A stretch of 64,000 nt of DNA, from contig NZ_BQME02000001.1 of NCBI RefSeq assembly GCF_022180385.2, positions 2,469,636 through 2,533,635 of the forward strand, read 5' to 3'. Below are positions 20,551 to 30,400 of this stretch, piece by piece (position 1 is the first letter of the stretch; each line of letters begins with the position of its first letter). The notes under the pieces were generated by a model. That model ran no database searches, was not told where the DNA came from, and saw nothing but the letters and a program-made list of their open reading frames with translations. The translations under genes and the position numbers were made by a program. This DNA is from Paenibacillus sp. L3-i20. Its GTDB lineage: Bacteria; Bacillota; Bacilli; Paenibacillales; Paenibacillaceae.

Positions 20551-23500
20551 ATGGATACAGTTTGTTTTTCAGTCGAAGAGACGGAGCAAGAAGTATTGAG
20601 ATTGTGGAAGGAATCCAAGGGATTTCCTTCTGATCTAGCAATCAAAATAGATGAATTCCATTCTGCCCAATATCAAATAGCCTTTACTGATCGTATTATT
20701 AGTCAGTTGTCGAAGAATGAGTCCTCTCATGAGAAGTTATTATCGAAGCTGGTTGCAATAGTTAGTACTCTTCTTTACAAGTATACGGGAGATGAAACAT
20801 TAGTTTTGGCAATCCCAACGTTAGGGAGTAGCAAGATTAATCAATATGGCTGGTCGCCTCTAAATGTTTCATTAAATGAAATGAATTCCTTAGATACATT
20901 ACTTGAAAAAACTGAGAGCAGACTGAACGACATGTTATCGGTAGTTAATGAAGGGGGAACGATTAATTCCCTCAATAATAATCTATTGCATATAGACAGC
21001 GTAGAAGATATAGCTGTTGTTATGTCACATCTCACACAAACGGCAGCAGTGGCTCTTGATAATACGCAGGAAGCCCCCTCTTTTCAACAGTTTGGTTTGT
21101 TGTTTTTGTTCCGCTTAGGGGTGCTGCCTGGGGAAAGTGACAGACTTACATTATTTTATAATGAGGCCGCTTATAGTAACCAAATGATAGAAAGACTAGG
21201 GAAGCAAGTAGAGTACTTGATTAAATTAGTTTTAAATGATAGCAATTTCATCATTCGTGACTTTGAGCTTTTAGATTCGGATGAAATGAATGTTCTTCTG
21301 CGTTCCCATTGCGGTAGTCAAAGTATTGTAATAGATGAGGATCAAAGGTTTTTGCCCACCAATACTGACACATCGGACTGGACGATGAGTAGTTTTTTTG
21401 AAGAACAAGCTAAATTAAGGCCGAATGAAACTGCAATTATCTGTGGCTCGCAGACATTATCATACGCTGAACTGAATGAACGTTCGGAAAGGCTAGCAGC
21501 AAGATTGCGAAGACAAGGAGTACGTACTGGTGTACTTGTTGGCTTATTGTCGGAGAGGACAATTGATATTGTTGTTAGTATTCTAAGTGTTTGGAAGGCT
21601 GGAGGAGCATATGTGCCTATTGATCTCGAGTATCCAGAAGCTCGTAGATCCTATATGCTCGAGGATACTGGGGCAACGGTCTTGCTAACCCAGCAGCATT
21701 TGCTAGTACAATTATCAGGGTACAAAGGGAATGTTTTGTGTGTAGATGATGAGAGGGGTGATCTTGATCCATCGTCTATTAAGGACTGCTCTACTCAAGA
21801 GAGGGGAGTTAGCTCACCTGATGATTTGGCATACATCATCTATACTTCTGGCTCGACTGGTAAGCCAAAGGGAGTCATGGTTACACACAAAAGTGCTATT
21901 CAATTTATGAAGGGTATGGCAAAGGAAGTGGAGTTTCTTCCTAATAAGGCGATAGTAGCATTAGCCAGTGTTGCTTTCGATGTTACTATCCATGATTTGA
22001 TAATGCCGCTCCTTTATGGGATGAGGGTTGTCTTAGCAACACAATTAGAACGTAGAGACCCCGAGTTAGTGAAAGAACTAATTGTTAAATACAATGTTTC
22101 GATGATGGTAGTCACGCCGATGCGTCTGAAACTCATGTTGAAAAGCCGTAAGGATGACAGGTGGCTGCACTGTTTAACGGATATAATGGTCGGAGGGGAA
22201 CCTTTTATACCTGAAATATGGGTTCAATTAAAGGAGTTTGAAGGGTTGCGCCTGTTTAATGTGTATGGACCTACAGAATCGACAGTTTGGTCGACATCTG
22301 GTTTGATAAGTGACAGCCATCCTAGTGTTGGAAAACCATTGTCCGGGGTTAGAATTTACATAATCGATGAGCATGGTCGCATGTTACCGCCGGGAGTTGC
22401 AGGTGAACTTTACATCGCTGGGAATCGGCTTGGCAAAGGTTATTGGGGAAATGAGGAAATGACATCGGATAGATTCATTCCTGACCCGTTTCACCTTGGG
22501 GAGCTCATGTATAAAACAGGGGACCTGGCGCGCTTTATGATGGATGGACGTATCGATTTCCTTGGTAGACGAGACTTTCAAGTAAAGATCCTTGGTCATC
22601 GAGTCGAGTTAGAGGAAGTACAGTTGGTATTATCACAGCATGAACATGTAAATGAAGCAACGGTACTACTGAACGGAAATAACAGTGGAAACCAGTGGTT
22701 ATGCGCTTATTATACGGCAATGAATCAATTAACAGCTGAAGAGCTCAGAGATTTTATGGTAAATCAAGTCCCTGATCATATGATTCCGCGGAGATATGTA
22801 TGGTTGGCTAATATGCCGCTTACTCCAAATGGGAAAATAGATCGAGAGAAGTTAGCAAATCTTGAACTAGAAGTCGTTCAAGAAGGTAACGCATTAGTAG
22901 AAGAAGTTATACCGGAATTGAACTCCGAAACGGAGCGAACGTTAGCTAGATTGTGGCAAAAGATTCTTGATCGGGATGGCTTTCGAGCAGATGACCATTT
23001 TTTTGAAGTAGGTGGCAATTCAATTCTGCTTGTAGCTTTACACCACGAAATTGAAAATCTGTTTCCCGAATGTCCATCGGTAGCAGATATGTTCAGCAAT
23101 GCAACGCTTCGCGAAATGGCTGTGTTGCTAGATGCTCCGACGGGCGAGGAAGGTGATATGGATGGACTATCGAAGCTTAAGGGCATTATCTTTCGCAGCA
23201 AAGCAGTCCAAGACATGGAGCAAAGTGAAGCGGGAGCTGGCTTCATAACAAATAAGCTTCCTGTTGAACAACTACGGAAACTTACAAGTGCAGCGGAAGA
23301 CCTGGGTGTAGAAAATACGGATATTTTGCTGACCATTTATTTATATGTATTGTCTGATATTGCGATGAAAGATGAAGTTACTGCATTTGTAAAGGGTGGG
23401 GATGTAGACCGGATTATTCCTGTATCACTCAACCTGTCCCAGTATACTGATTTCAGAAACATGATCTCAGAAGTAAATGCGAAGCGGCTGGGGGGAATGT

Positions 23501-23775
23501 ACTATACCTTCTCAACCCTTGCAACTGCGGCAAGATTCCGCAGCCCAAGCAGTGGTGTTGTACCATGGTTTTCCACATTCGATCTAAGCGGTGCTCAGAG
23601 CTATATTCAGTTGCTTGGCTTAGCTATCCAAGTTGAAATAAGTGATGAGATTAATATCGGATGTATGTATGATACGTCGGCTTGGGATGAGACTGGAGCA
23701 TTAGAACTGCTTGCCCTGTATGAGCAATCCTTCGAAATGATTATTAATGAACTTTATAAAGGGCGTGAAAGCTGA
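20551..23775 (+). CDS. single-module NRPS, A-PCP flanked by condensation half-domains
   Basis: 1074 residues; ATG after AAGGGGG. Residues 1-270 resemble only the C-terminal lobe of a condensation domain (VSTLLYKYTGDETLVLAIP aligns with the 'LLxKYSGQEDIVIGTP' region of the intact C domains next door) and have no HHxxxDG. The A domain spans 282-770 (YIIYTSGSTGKPKG at 428; GrsA-aligned pocket D-V-H-V-M-G-V-V-W-K, unassigned). The PCP is at about 785-860 (GGNSI, Ser824). Residues 880-1074 again look like a C-domain C-lobe without HHxxxDG. The terminal C domain of the 5533-residue protein probably uses this PCP in trans. Its stop overlaps the next start (TGATG). Confidence 0.88.
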   Translation: MDTVCFSVEETEQEVLRLWKESKGFPSDLAIKIDEFHSAQYQIAFTDRIISQLSKNESSHEKLLSKLVAIVSTLLYKYTGDETLVLAIPTLGSSKINQYGWSPLNVSLNEMNSLDTLLEKTESRLNDMLSVVNEGGTINSLNNNLLHIDSVEDIAVVMSHLTQTAAVALDNTQEAPSFQQFGLLFLFRLGVLPGESDRLTLFYNEAAYSNQMIERLGKQVEYLIKLVLNDSNFIIRDFELLDSDEMNVLLRSHCGSQSIVIDEDQRFLPTNTDTSDWTMSSFFEEQAKLRPNETAIICGSQTLSYAELNERSERLAARLRRQGVRTGVLVGLLSERTIDIVVSILSVWKAGGAYVPIDLEYPEARRSYMLEDTGATVLLTQQHLLVQLSGYKGNVLCVDDERGDLDPSSIKDCSTQERGVSSPDDLAYIIYTSGSTGKPKGVMVTHKSAIQFMKGMAKEVEFLPNKAIVALASVAFDVTIHDLIMPLLYGMRVVLATQLERRDPELVKELIVKYNVSMMVVTPMRLKLMLKSRKDDRWLHCLTDIMVGGEPFIPEIWVQLKEFEGLRLFNVYGPTESTVWSTSGLISDSHPSVGKPLSGVRIYIIDEHGRMLPPGVAGELYIAGNRLGKGYWGNEEMTSDRFIPDPFHLGELMYKTGDLARFMMDGRIDFLGRRDFQVKILGHRVELEEVQLVLSQHEHVNEATVLLNGNNSGNQWLCAYYTAMNQLTAEELRDFMVNQVPDHMIPRRYVWLANMPLTPNGKIDREKLANLELEVVQEGNALVEEVIPELNSETERTLARLWQKILDRDGFRADDHFFEVGGNSILLVALHHEIENLFPECPSVADMFSNATLREMAVLLDAPTGEEGDMDGLSKLKGIIFRSKAVQDMEQSEAGAGFITNKLPVEQLRKLTSAAEDLGVENTDILLTIYLYVLSDIAMKDEVTAFVKGGDVDRIIPVSLNLSQYTDFRNMISEVNAKRLGGMYYTFSTLATAARFRSPSSGVVPWFSTFDLSGAQSYIQLLGLAIQVEISDEINIGCMYDTSAWDETGALELLALYEQSFEMIINELYKGRES

Positions 23776-25049
23776 TGGTAAGGCAGGCTTATTTATTTCC
23801 TGGCCAAGGGTCTCAATATGTTGGCATGGGCAAGGAGCTCTGCTCAACCTATCCAATCGCTAAAGAGACAATTGAAGAAGCCAATGATGTTCTGCGAGTT
23901 GATCTCGGATCACTTATGTTGGGCGGCAGCCTGAAGGAGCTCACAAGAACGGAGTTTGCTCAGCCAGCCATACTGACTATGGGGATGGCTATGTTTCGAG
24001 TGTATAAGGACATAACAGAATGTGTTCCTTCTTATTTGGCAGGTCACAGCCTTGGAGAAATTACTGCTTTGACATGTTCAGGCGGTATTCCATTTGCAAG
24101 TGCAGTCAGTATTGTTCATCGCCGTGGAGAGCTTATGCGAGATGCTGCCGCTGCAGGAGGCGGCGCAATGGCTGCGGTAACTGGTCTAACTGAAGTAGTT
24201 GTTGCGGATGTCTGTAAACTTGTTAGTACTACACATAACGGAGGAACTGAAACGGTAGTCGTTTCTAACCTTAATTCGGAAGATCAAGTTGTCATTTCTG
24301 GTCATAAGGGAGCATTAAACGAAGCGGCTGAACGACTGACAGAGTTGGGAGCTGTCGTTGTCCCGCTGCAAGTGAGTGCACCTTTCCACAGTCCGTTAAT
24401 GGCATCGGCAGCAGAGCAGTTTGCAAAGGAACTCGGAAAGTATACCTTTATGCCACTTCAATATCCTGTCATATCAAGTGTGACAGGCGTTCCCTATGGA
24501 AGTGCCAATGAAATAGGGAACGTTTTGACGGACCAGTTGACGGCTCCAGTCAGGTGGACAAAAGTCATTCGCTATTTATTGGAAAATGAAGTGTCTGAGG
24601 CTGTTGAGTTAGGGCCGCAGTCTGTTTTGAAGAAGCTGGCTCAAGGTGTAAGAGATCTGAAAGTTTATTCTTTCGATCATACTCCCGATAAGGATTTATT
24701 GATAAAAATGAGTCATAATCAGCAGAAAGAGTTTTCGCTTGAATTCATTACCCAATGTATGATGATTGCAACATCAACACGCAATCGGAATTGGGATACG
24801 GAGGCTTATGCACAAGGTGTTATTGCTCCGTATAGAAAGCTCCAAGCGATGTTGTTTCAATTAGAACAATCTGGAAAGCAAGCTTCATGGGAGAGTGTGG
24901 AGCAAGCCTACACACTGTTAATTTCAATCTTGAAAACAAAGCAGGTTCCGGAAGCAGAGTATAATCAACGACTGGAGCGGCTTTTAGAAGAAAACGGCGT
25001 GAAACAACTATTTGAGAAAAATTCAGTCGAAAGTGCAACGATGATCTGA
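23775..25049 (+). CDS. free-standing malonyl-type acyltransferase (trans-AT)
   Basis: 424 residues. The N-terminal 300 residues are a FabD-like acyltransferase: FPGQGSQYVGMG, nucleophile GHSLGE (Ser92), and SAPFHS with His205, the form typical of malonyl-selective ATs. It should load malonyl units on the ACP of the AT-less KS module. Residues 310-424 are an extra helical tail absent from housekeeping FabD, so this is unlikely to be the primary fatty-acid enzyme. It starts inside the stop codon of the NRPS gene, indicating translational coupling and roughly equal expression. Confidence 0.88.
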   Translation: MVRQAYLFPGQGSQYVGMGKELCSTYPIAKETIEEANDVLRVDLGSLMLGGSLKELTRTEFAQPAILTMGMAMFRVYKDITECVPSYLAGHSLGEITALTCSGGIPFASAVSIVHRRGELMRDAAAAGGGAMAAVTGLTEVVVADVCKLVSTTHNGGTETVVVSNLNSEDQVVISGHKGALNEAAERLTELGAVVVPLQVSAPFHSPLMASAAEQFAKELGKYTFMPLQYPVISSVTGVPYGSANEIGNVLTDQLTAPVRWTKVIRYLLENEVSEAVELGPQSVLKKLAQGVRDLKVYSFDHTPDKDLLIKMSHNQQKEFSLEFITQCMMIATSTRNRNWDTEAYAQGVIAPYRKLQAMLFQLEQSGKQASWESVEQAYTLLISILKTKQVPEAEYNQRLERLLEENGVKQLFEKNSVESATMI

Positions 25050-25081
25050 TTTGGAGTGTTATATGAAAGAGGAAGGAATCG

Positions 25082-26419
25082 GTGAGTACGCTGAATAATC
25101 CTAATCTAATATATGAATCTCCTGCGACCATATTGCAACATTTGATTCGTTTTAATACGACAAATCCGCCTGGAGATGAGGCGGATTGTATAGCTTACAT
25201 TGAAGAGCTGCTTCATCAAGCTGGCATTGAAACGACCATTGTTGCTAAAGAGAACGATCGACCTAATCTGATTGCACGAATAAAGGGGAGTGGAGCAGCA
25301 CCTCCGCTTCTCTTATATGGACATGTAGATGTTGTTGGCGTTGACAAACAAGTATGGAGTCACGATCCGTTCGGCGGAGAAATCCATGACGGTTATATCT
25401 GGGGACGCGGTAGCCTTGATATGAAAGGTGGTATCGCAATGATGGTATCTGCTTTTCTTCGCGCACATGGGGAGAGAACGCATTTGCAAGGCGATATCAT
25501 CTTGGCTATTGTAAGCGATGAAGAGGCGGGAGGCGATCTTGGAGCTTCATTCCTAGTCGACAACTATGCGAAATACTTCGAGGGTGTTGAATATGCAATC
25601 GGTGAGTTCGGAGGTTTCTCGTTCCAAGTAAGTGGTCGATCGTTCTATCCTATCATGGTTGCAGAGAAGCAAGTTTGCTGGCTAAGGGCTACTCTGAGAA
25701 GTGAAGGTGGACATGGTTCTCTGGGGCAACAGAATGGATGCATGGCACAATTGGGCAAGCTCCTTCAGTCACTTAACAGTGCGAAGCTGCCGATACATGC
25801 GACTCCAGCAGCAACTTATATGATAGAATCTATGGCTGCAGCATTACCAGCTATTGCAGGAATGGTGTTAAGAGGACTGCTGCATCCAAGCCGAACTGAT
25901 CTCATTCTGAAGCTGTTAGGAGATAAGGGGAAGCTGTTTCAGCCGCTTCTACGCAACACGGTAAGCGCTACAGTCGTTCGCGGCGGAGAGAAAATAAACG
26001 TGCATCCAAGTGAAATTATTGTGGAGCTTGATGGAAGACTATTGCCGGGTTTTACATCAGAGCAATTTATTGCGGAGCTTCGCAAACATATTATTCAGGA
26101 TGATGTTGAGCTTGAAGTTATACGGTATGAGCCTATCCCAGCAAAGCCTAATATGGGGATGTTTAAGCTGTTGTCGGATGTGCTGACAGAAGCAGATGGG
26201 GCTGCAATACCAGTACCAATGCTGCTGCCAGGAGGAACGGATGCTAGACATTTCGCCAGATTAGGTATTCAAACGTATGGATTTTTGCCGATGCGACTGC
26301 CTGAGGATATTAATTTCTCTGCACTCATTCATGCAGCTGATGAACGTGTACCTGTAACTGCAATTGATTTCGGAGCGCAGGCTATTTTTCGTGTATTAGA
26401 GAGATATGGAAAAGCGTAG
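25082..26419 (+). CDS. M20-family metallopeptidase/deacylase
   Basis: 445 residues. GTG start at 25082 follows GAGGAAGGA with normal spacing; a nearby ATG at 25063 is in another frame. M20 (ArgE/DapE/carboxypeptidase) signatures are complete: YGHVDVVG (His81), GRGSLDMKGG (Asp113, bridging ligand), SDEEAGG (Glu147 catalytic base, Glu148 ligand), and a C-terminal ALIHAADERV His. Such enzymes are cytosolic di-zinc amidohydrolases. Within a biosynthetic operon it may trim an N-acyl or N-aminoacyl group from a precursor or the product; the substrate cannot be read from sequence. Confidence 0.85.
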   Translation: MSTLNNPNLIYESPATILQHLIRFNTTNPPGDEADCIAYIEELLHQAGIETTIVAKENDRPNLIARIKGSGAAPPLLLYGHVDVVGVDKQVWSHDPFGGEIHDGYIWGRGSLDMKGGIAMMVSAFLRAHGERTHLQGDIILAIVSDEEAGGDLGASFLVDNYAKYFEGVEYAIGEFGGFSFQVSGRSFYPIMVAEKQVCWLRATLRSEGGHGSLGQQNGCMAQLGKLLQSLNSAKLPIHATPAATYMIESMAAALPAIAGMVLRGLLHPSRTDLILKLLGDKGKLFQPLLRNTVSATVVRGGEKINVHPSEIIVELDGRLLPGFTSEQFIAELRKHIIQDDVELEVIRYEPIPAKPNMGMFKLLSDVLTEADGAAIPVPMLLPGGTDARHFARLGIQTYGFLPMRLPEDINFSALIHAADERVPVTAIDFGAQAIFRVLERYGKA

Positions 26420-26468
26420 CTTATTGAAGTTGAACAACATGAGAAGGTCGTTGGAGGTGTAAGTCGAA

Positions 26469-27179
26469 TTGAGCGCTGAAATCGTTGTTTTAGAAGTTCC
26501 AGCCATTATAGATACGAAAGATTATAATATGCTCTTAAGTCTTGTTTCAAATGAGAAGCGATCCAAAATAAATCGGTTCCGCTTAGTTAAGGACGCCTAT
26601 CGCGCATTGCTAGGTGATGCACTTATTCGTACAGCTATTATGAGTCGATTAGGAGTACCGAACGAAAGTATCACATTTAATTATAATGAGTATGGTAAAC
26701 CTACACTCGCAAGATGTGAAGGGTTGCATTTTAATTTATCCCATTCAGGAGATTGGATAGTAGCATTTATTAGTACTTACGAGGTTGGTATTGACGTTGA
26801 AGAAGTACGGTCGATTGATATGAATATAGCAAGCTCCTACTTCGCAAAAGAAGAGTACAGGGATCTATTAGCTAAATCTGAAGGGGAGCGTACTGCATTT
26901 TTTTATGAGCTATGGACACTGAAGGAAAGCTATATTAAAGCTAGAGGAGAGGGGTTATCTATCCCTCTACATTCGTTCGCTATCGAATTTCAATCTGATC
27001 GCAGCATTACATTGAAGCCTGACGGGGATTCTGTATTTTTTAAGCAATATGATCTAGCCCCGCATTACAAAATGGCTGCTTGCTCGTTTGCTAATAAGTT
27101 TCCGTCAACGATAAGTCATTGGAGCATTGAGGAATTACTCGTGCAGCTTTCATTCGATTGGTCTCTCCGAAAGATATAA
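26469..27179 (+). CDS. Sfp-type 4'-phosphopantetheinyl transferase
   Basis: 236 residues, standard for the Sfp/Gsp class. The signature motifs are VGIDVEEVR (metal-binding Asp109) and FYELWTLKESYIKARG (W149, K152, E153). It attaches the phosphopantetheine arm from CoA to the serine of each ACP/PCP, here Ser747, 1798, 2905, 3965, 5037 of the megasynthase and Ser824 of the second NRPS. TTG start at 26469 is supported by GGAGGTG 9 bases upstream. It is the last gene of the operon, followed by two terminator hairpins. Confidence 0.95.
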   Translation: MSAEIVVLEVPAIIDTKDYNMLLSLVSNEKRSKINRFRLVKDAYRALLGDALIRTAIMSRLGVPNESITFNYNEYGKPTLARCEGLHFNLSHSGDWIVAFISTYEVGIDVEEVRSIDMNIASSYFAKEEYRDLLAKSEGERTAFFYELWTLKESYIKARGEGLSIPLHSFAIEFQSDRSITLKPDGDSVFFKQYDLAPHYKMAACSFANKFPSTISHWSIEELLVQLSFDWSLRKI

Positions 27180-27239
27180 TCCATTAGAATGTTCTACCTT
27201 TCCGAAAATGGACAAAACTCACTTATAGAACTACGGCAT

Positions 27240-27286
27240 AAGGCCGTCGGAAAAGCAGCTTGCCTGCTAGTACGACGGCCTTTTTT
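27240..27286 (+). terminator. intrinsic terminator of the PKS-NRPS operon
   Basis: AAGGCCGTCG (27240-27249) pairs with CGACGGCCTT (27273-27282), with an inner AGCAG/CTGCT stem, and runs into TTTTTT. It lies 60 bases after the phosphopantetheinyl transferase. Confidence 0.9.
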
Positions 27287-27363
27287 CCTTTACCATCCAA
27301 ATAAGTCTGATATCCTTAATGAAGGGGTGTTTAATCTTATTCCTTATTAAAAACAGATAGAGC

Positions 27364-27391
27364 AAGGCTTGCCCCATAGGCAGGCCTTTTT
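27364..27391 (+). terminator. second hairpin terminator
   Basis: AAGGCTTGCC (27364-27373) pairs with GGCAGGCCTT (27379-27388) with one non-Watson-Crick pair, ending in a run of five T. It forms a tandem backup terminator. Apart from the two hairpins, the 316-base gap 27180-27495 is AT-rich and shows no gene; it should hold the promoter of the next kinase gene. Confidence 0.7.
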
Positions 27392-27495
27392 GGTTTGAAC
27401 GATTTTTTTAGTATTACTAGAAAAGCCAAGATCACTATTGTAAGCAAATTAATTTCAACTTATGATTAGAAAATTATAGGAGAATAATGAGGTGA

Positions 27496-30400
27496 GTGCA
27501 TCTGTTGAAGATATGGAGAGATAAATATGTCATTGGTATGATTGCAATGACTCTTCTATGGGGACTCTTCATCTGGTTGGAGATGCAAGATCAGAGGGAA
27601 GCACCCAATATTGAACGGGGTGTTCTTGATCTAAATGGATGGGATTGGGAGGGGAATGGTATATTTCCTCTTGATGGTGAATGGATGTTTTATCCCGATG
27701 CTTTACTTACACGAGAAGAGACACAAGAGCTTAAACCAACAGAGTCATTTATTACTGTACCAGGAAATTGGGACGGCTGGAAGAAGACAGATGGAAGTGA
27801 GATGAAGGGGCAAGGGTACGGAACGTATCGACTCATTATCCAAAATGCTCCAAAGGATCGTACACTTGCAATAGCGAAGCAGTACGTTCGATTTTCGGAC
27901 AAAATCTATGTCGATGGATTGCTCCTAGGCCAATCAGGAACGCCTGGTTTTTCACGAGATAACTATGAGCCACGCAATGTGCCCTATACTGCTTTTTTTC
28001 GTGCGGCGGGGGATGAAATAGAAGTTATTTTGCAAGTTGCGAATTTCGATTTTCTCAGCGGAGGTGTCTTTAATTCCATCGAATTAGGGACTGGAAATGA
28101 AATAGCAACGCGAAATCATTTTCGCTCGGCACTTGAGTTAATGGGCGTAGGTATATTAATTCTCTTTATGCTACTTTTTTTGTTTCTTTACTTCGGGTTC
28201 GATCGAAATCCGTTACTCTTATTATTTGGAGCATTTTCGATTTGTTATGCTCTTGGCATAATTACGAACGGAGAACGATTATTTCTGCAATTGTTTCCTG
28301 ATATCCCATTTGAGTTAGCTTTCAAAGTGAAGTACATATCGGTTTATATGATTCCTGGTCTAATGTTTTTTATTGCAATGAAACTTATTGAAAATTCTTG
28401 GATAAAACGATGGCTGTTTATTTCAGTCGTCATTATGTCGCTCTACGGCGCTGCTATTGCTATATTTCCATTCCGAGTGTACTCGCTGCTTCAGGGGCCC
28501 TTATATTTGTACACGATTATCATTAATATGCTGTTAGTAGCAGTGTTAGGCGTTCATTATGTCAAACGTAGATTTGGGCAGCTGAATGTACAGCAATTTC
28601 AATTGCTGCTTGCTGGAGTGTGGCTTCAAGTTCTAACTTGTGTAGTCACCCTGTTGAATACAGCGAACTATATTCCATTAGTACTGACAAACATATCAGG
28701 TCTTTTATTATTAATATCTATTGGACTTCTTCTTATATCACAATATATAGGAACTTACGATTCAATGAGGCGTTTAACACATCAACTGCAAATGGCTGAT
28801 CAGATGAAAGATGAATTTCTGCTCATAACATCACATGAGTTAAATACGCCGCTGCATGGTGTTATTAACGTGTCACAATCACTTCTATCTGTACCTCTCA
28901 AAAAAATGAATGAGCGGGAGCTTAAAGATAAACTTCAACTTATTCGTAATACTGCCTACCGGATGTCCAACATGGTTAAGGACATCATTGATGCATCACA
29001 TATAAAAGACGGGCGCTTGGAGGTACGAGCCTCTACGGTTGATCTCGCAACTTGTGTAACCGTTGTTATGGAAGTGTTCGGCTTTCTGGCTAAAGGGAAA
29101 AATGTTCAACTACATCAACGTATAGCGTCTGATGCCAGGTATGTGAGTGCTGATGAGAATCGTCTTTTACAAGTCATGTACAATGTGATCCATCATATTT
29201 TGAGACATCGTCATGATACGATTGTGTGGATTGAAAGCAGTACAGATAGAGGTAATGTACGTATTGATATTGAATTGAAGAACACTTTAGCTAGTCATTT
29301 CTCTCCTCATGAGGCGGAAGAAGAGAGCAGGGAAGGTTTTGCAAGAAGTATGTCGATTGCGCGAGAGTTGATAGAGCGTATGGGGGGAGCCTTCTCCGTA
29401 AATGAGTCCTCGGGAGCAGTCACCTTTTGGCTGGCTTCAGAACGACGAGCTCATTCATCACCATTGGATGTATCAATTGTAGATACCTATGATGAAGTTG
29501 CAACAAACTCAGAATACTACGAAATAGAGAAAAATATTTATAGTAGTACTGGCATTGAAAACAGCCTCGGTACGATTGTTGTAGCATCAGCTGATCCAAT
29601 CGATGTAGAGCATTTATATAGTATGCTTACATTGGAGGGCTTCAGTGTACATTGCGTCGGAACAGATGAGGAAGCTTATAATCGCATTACTGGGGCAAAA
29701 AGACCCGATTTAATCATAGTGGACGTTATGCTTCCAGAGGGCAATGGTTATGAGCTATGTAGAAAATTAAGACGACATTTCAATCACGCAGAACTGCCTA
29801 TTCTGCTAATTAGTGCTCGCAGCACGCCAGCTGATATCGAAGCAGGTATTGTTTCTGGAGCAAGTGATTTCATTACAAGACCCTTTGATGCAGGTGAGGT
29901 TCGTGTTCGAATCCATACATTGTTCGCCATGAATCGATTAGTAAAGGAAGCAGCATTAAATGAAATGGCGTTTTTGAGATCGCAAATTAAACCTCATTTT
30001 CTATACAATGCACTTGGCACAATTATGTCATTATGTTATACAAACGGCGAGCGGGCAGGGGAACTGCTTGGAAGTTTAAGTCGTTACTTGCGCATTATTT
30101 TTCACCTTGATAATACAGAAGAAACCGTACCTTTAGGTAAAGAGATGGAGCTTATCCAAGCTTATGTAGATATTGAGCGGGAGAGATTTGGTACAAGGCT
30201 GCGGGTAGAGCTTGATGTGGACGAGCAGTTGTACAACTATCGTGTAATGCCGTTAACGATTGAGCCACTTGTAGAAAATGCGATTCGTCATGGTGTGTCC
30301 AAAAAAGTTGAAGGCGGAACGGTCCGCTTAACGATAGCTAGACATCTGGATCTTATAGAAGTTGTCGTAGAAGATGACGGCATTGGCATGACAGTCCAGC

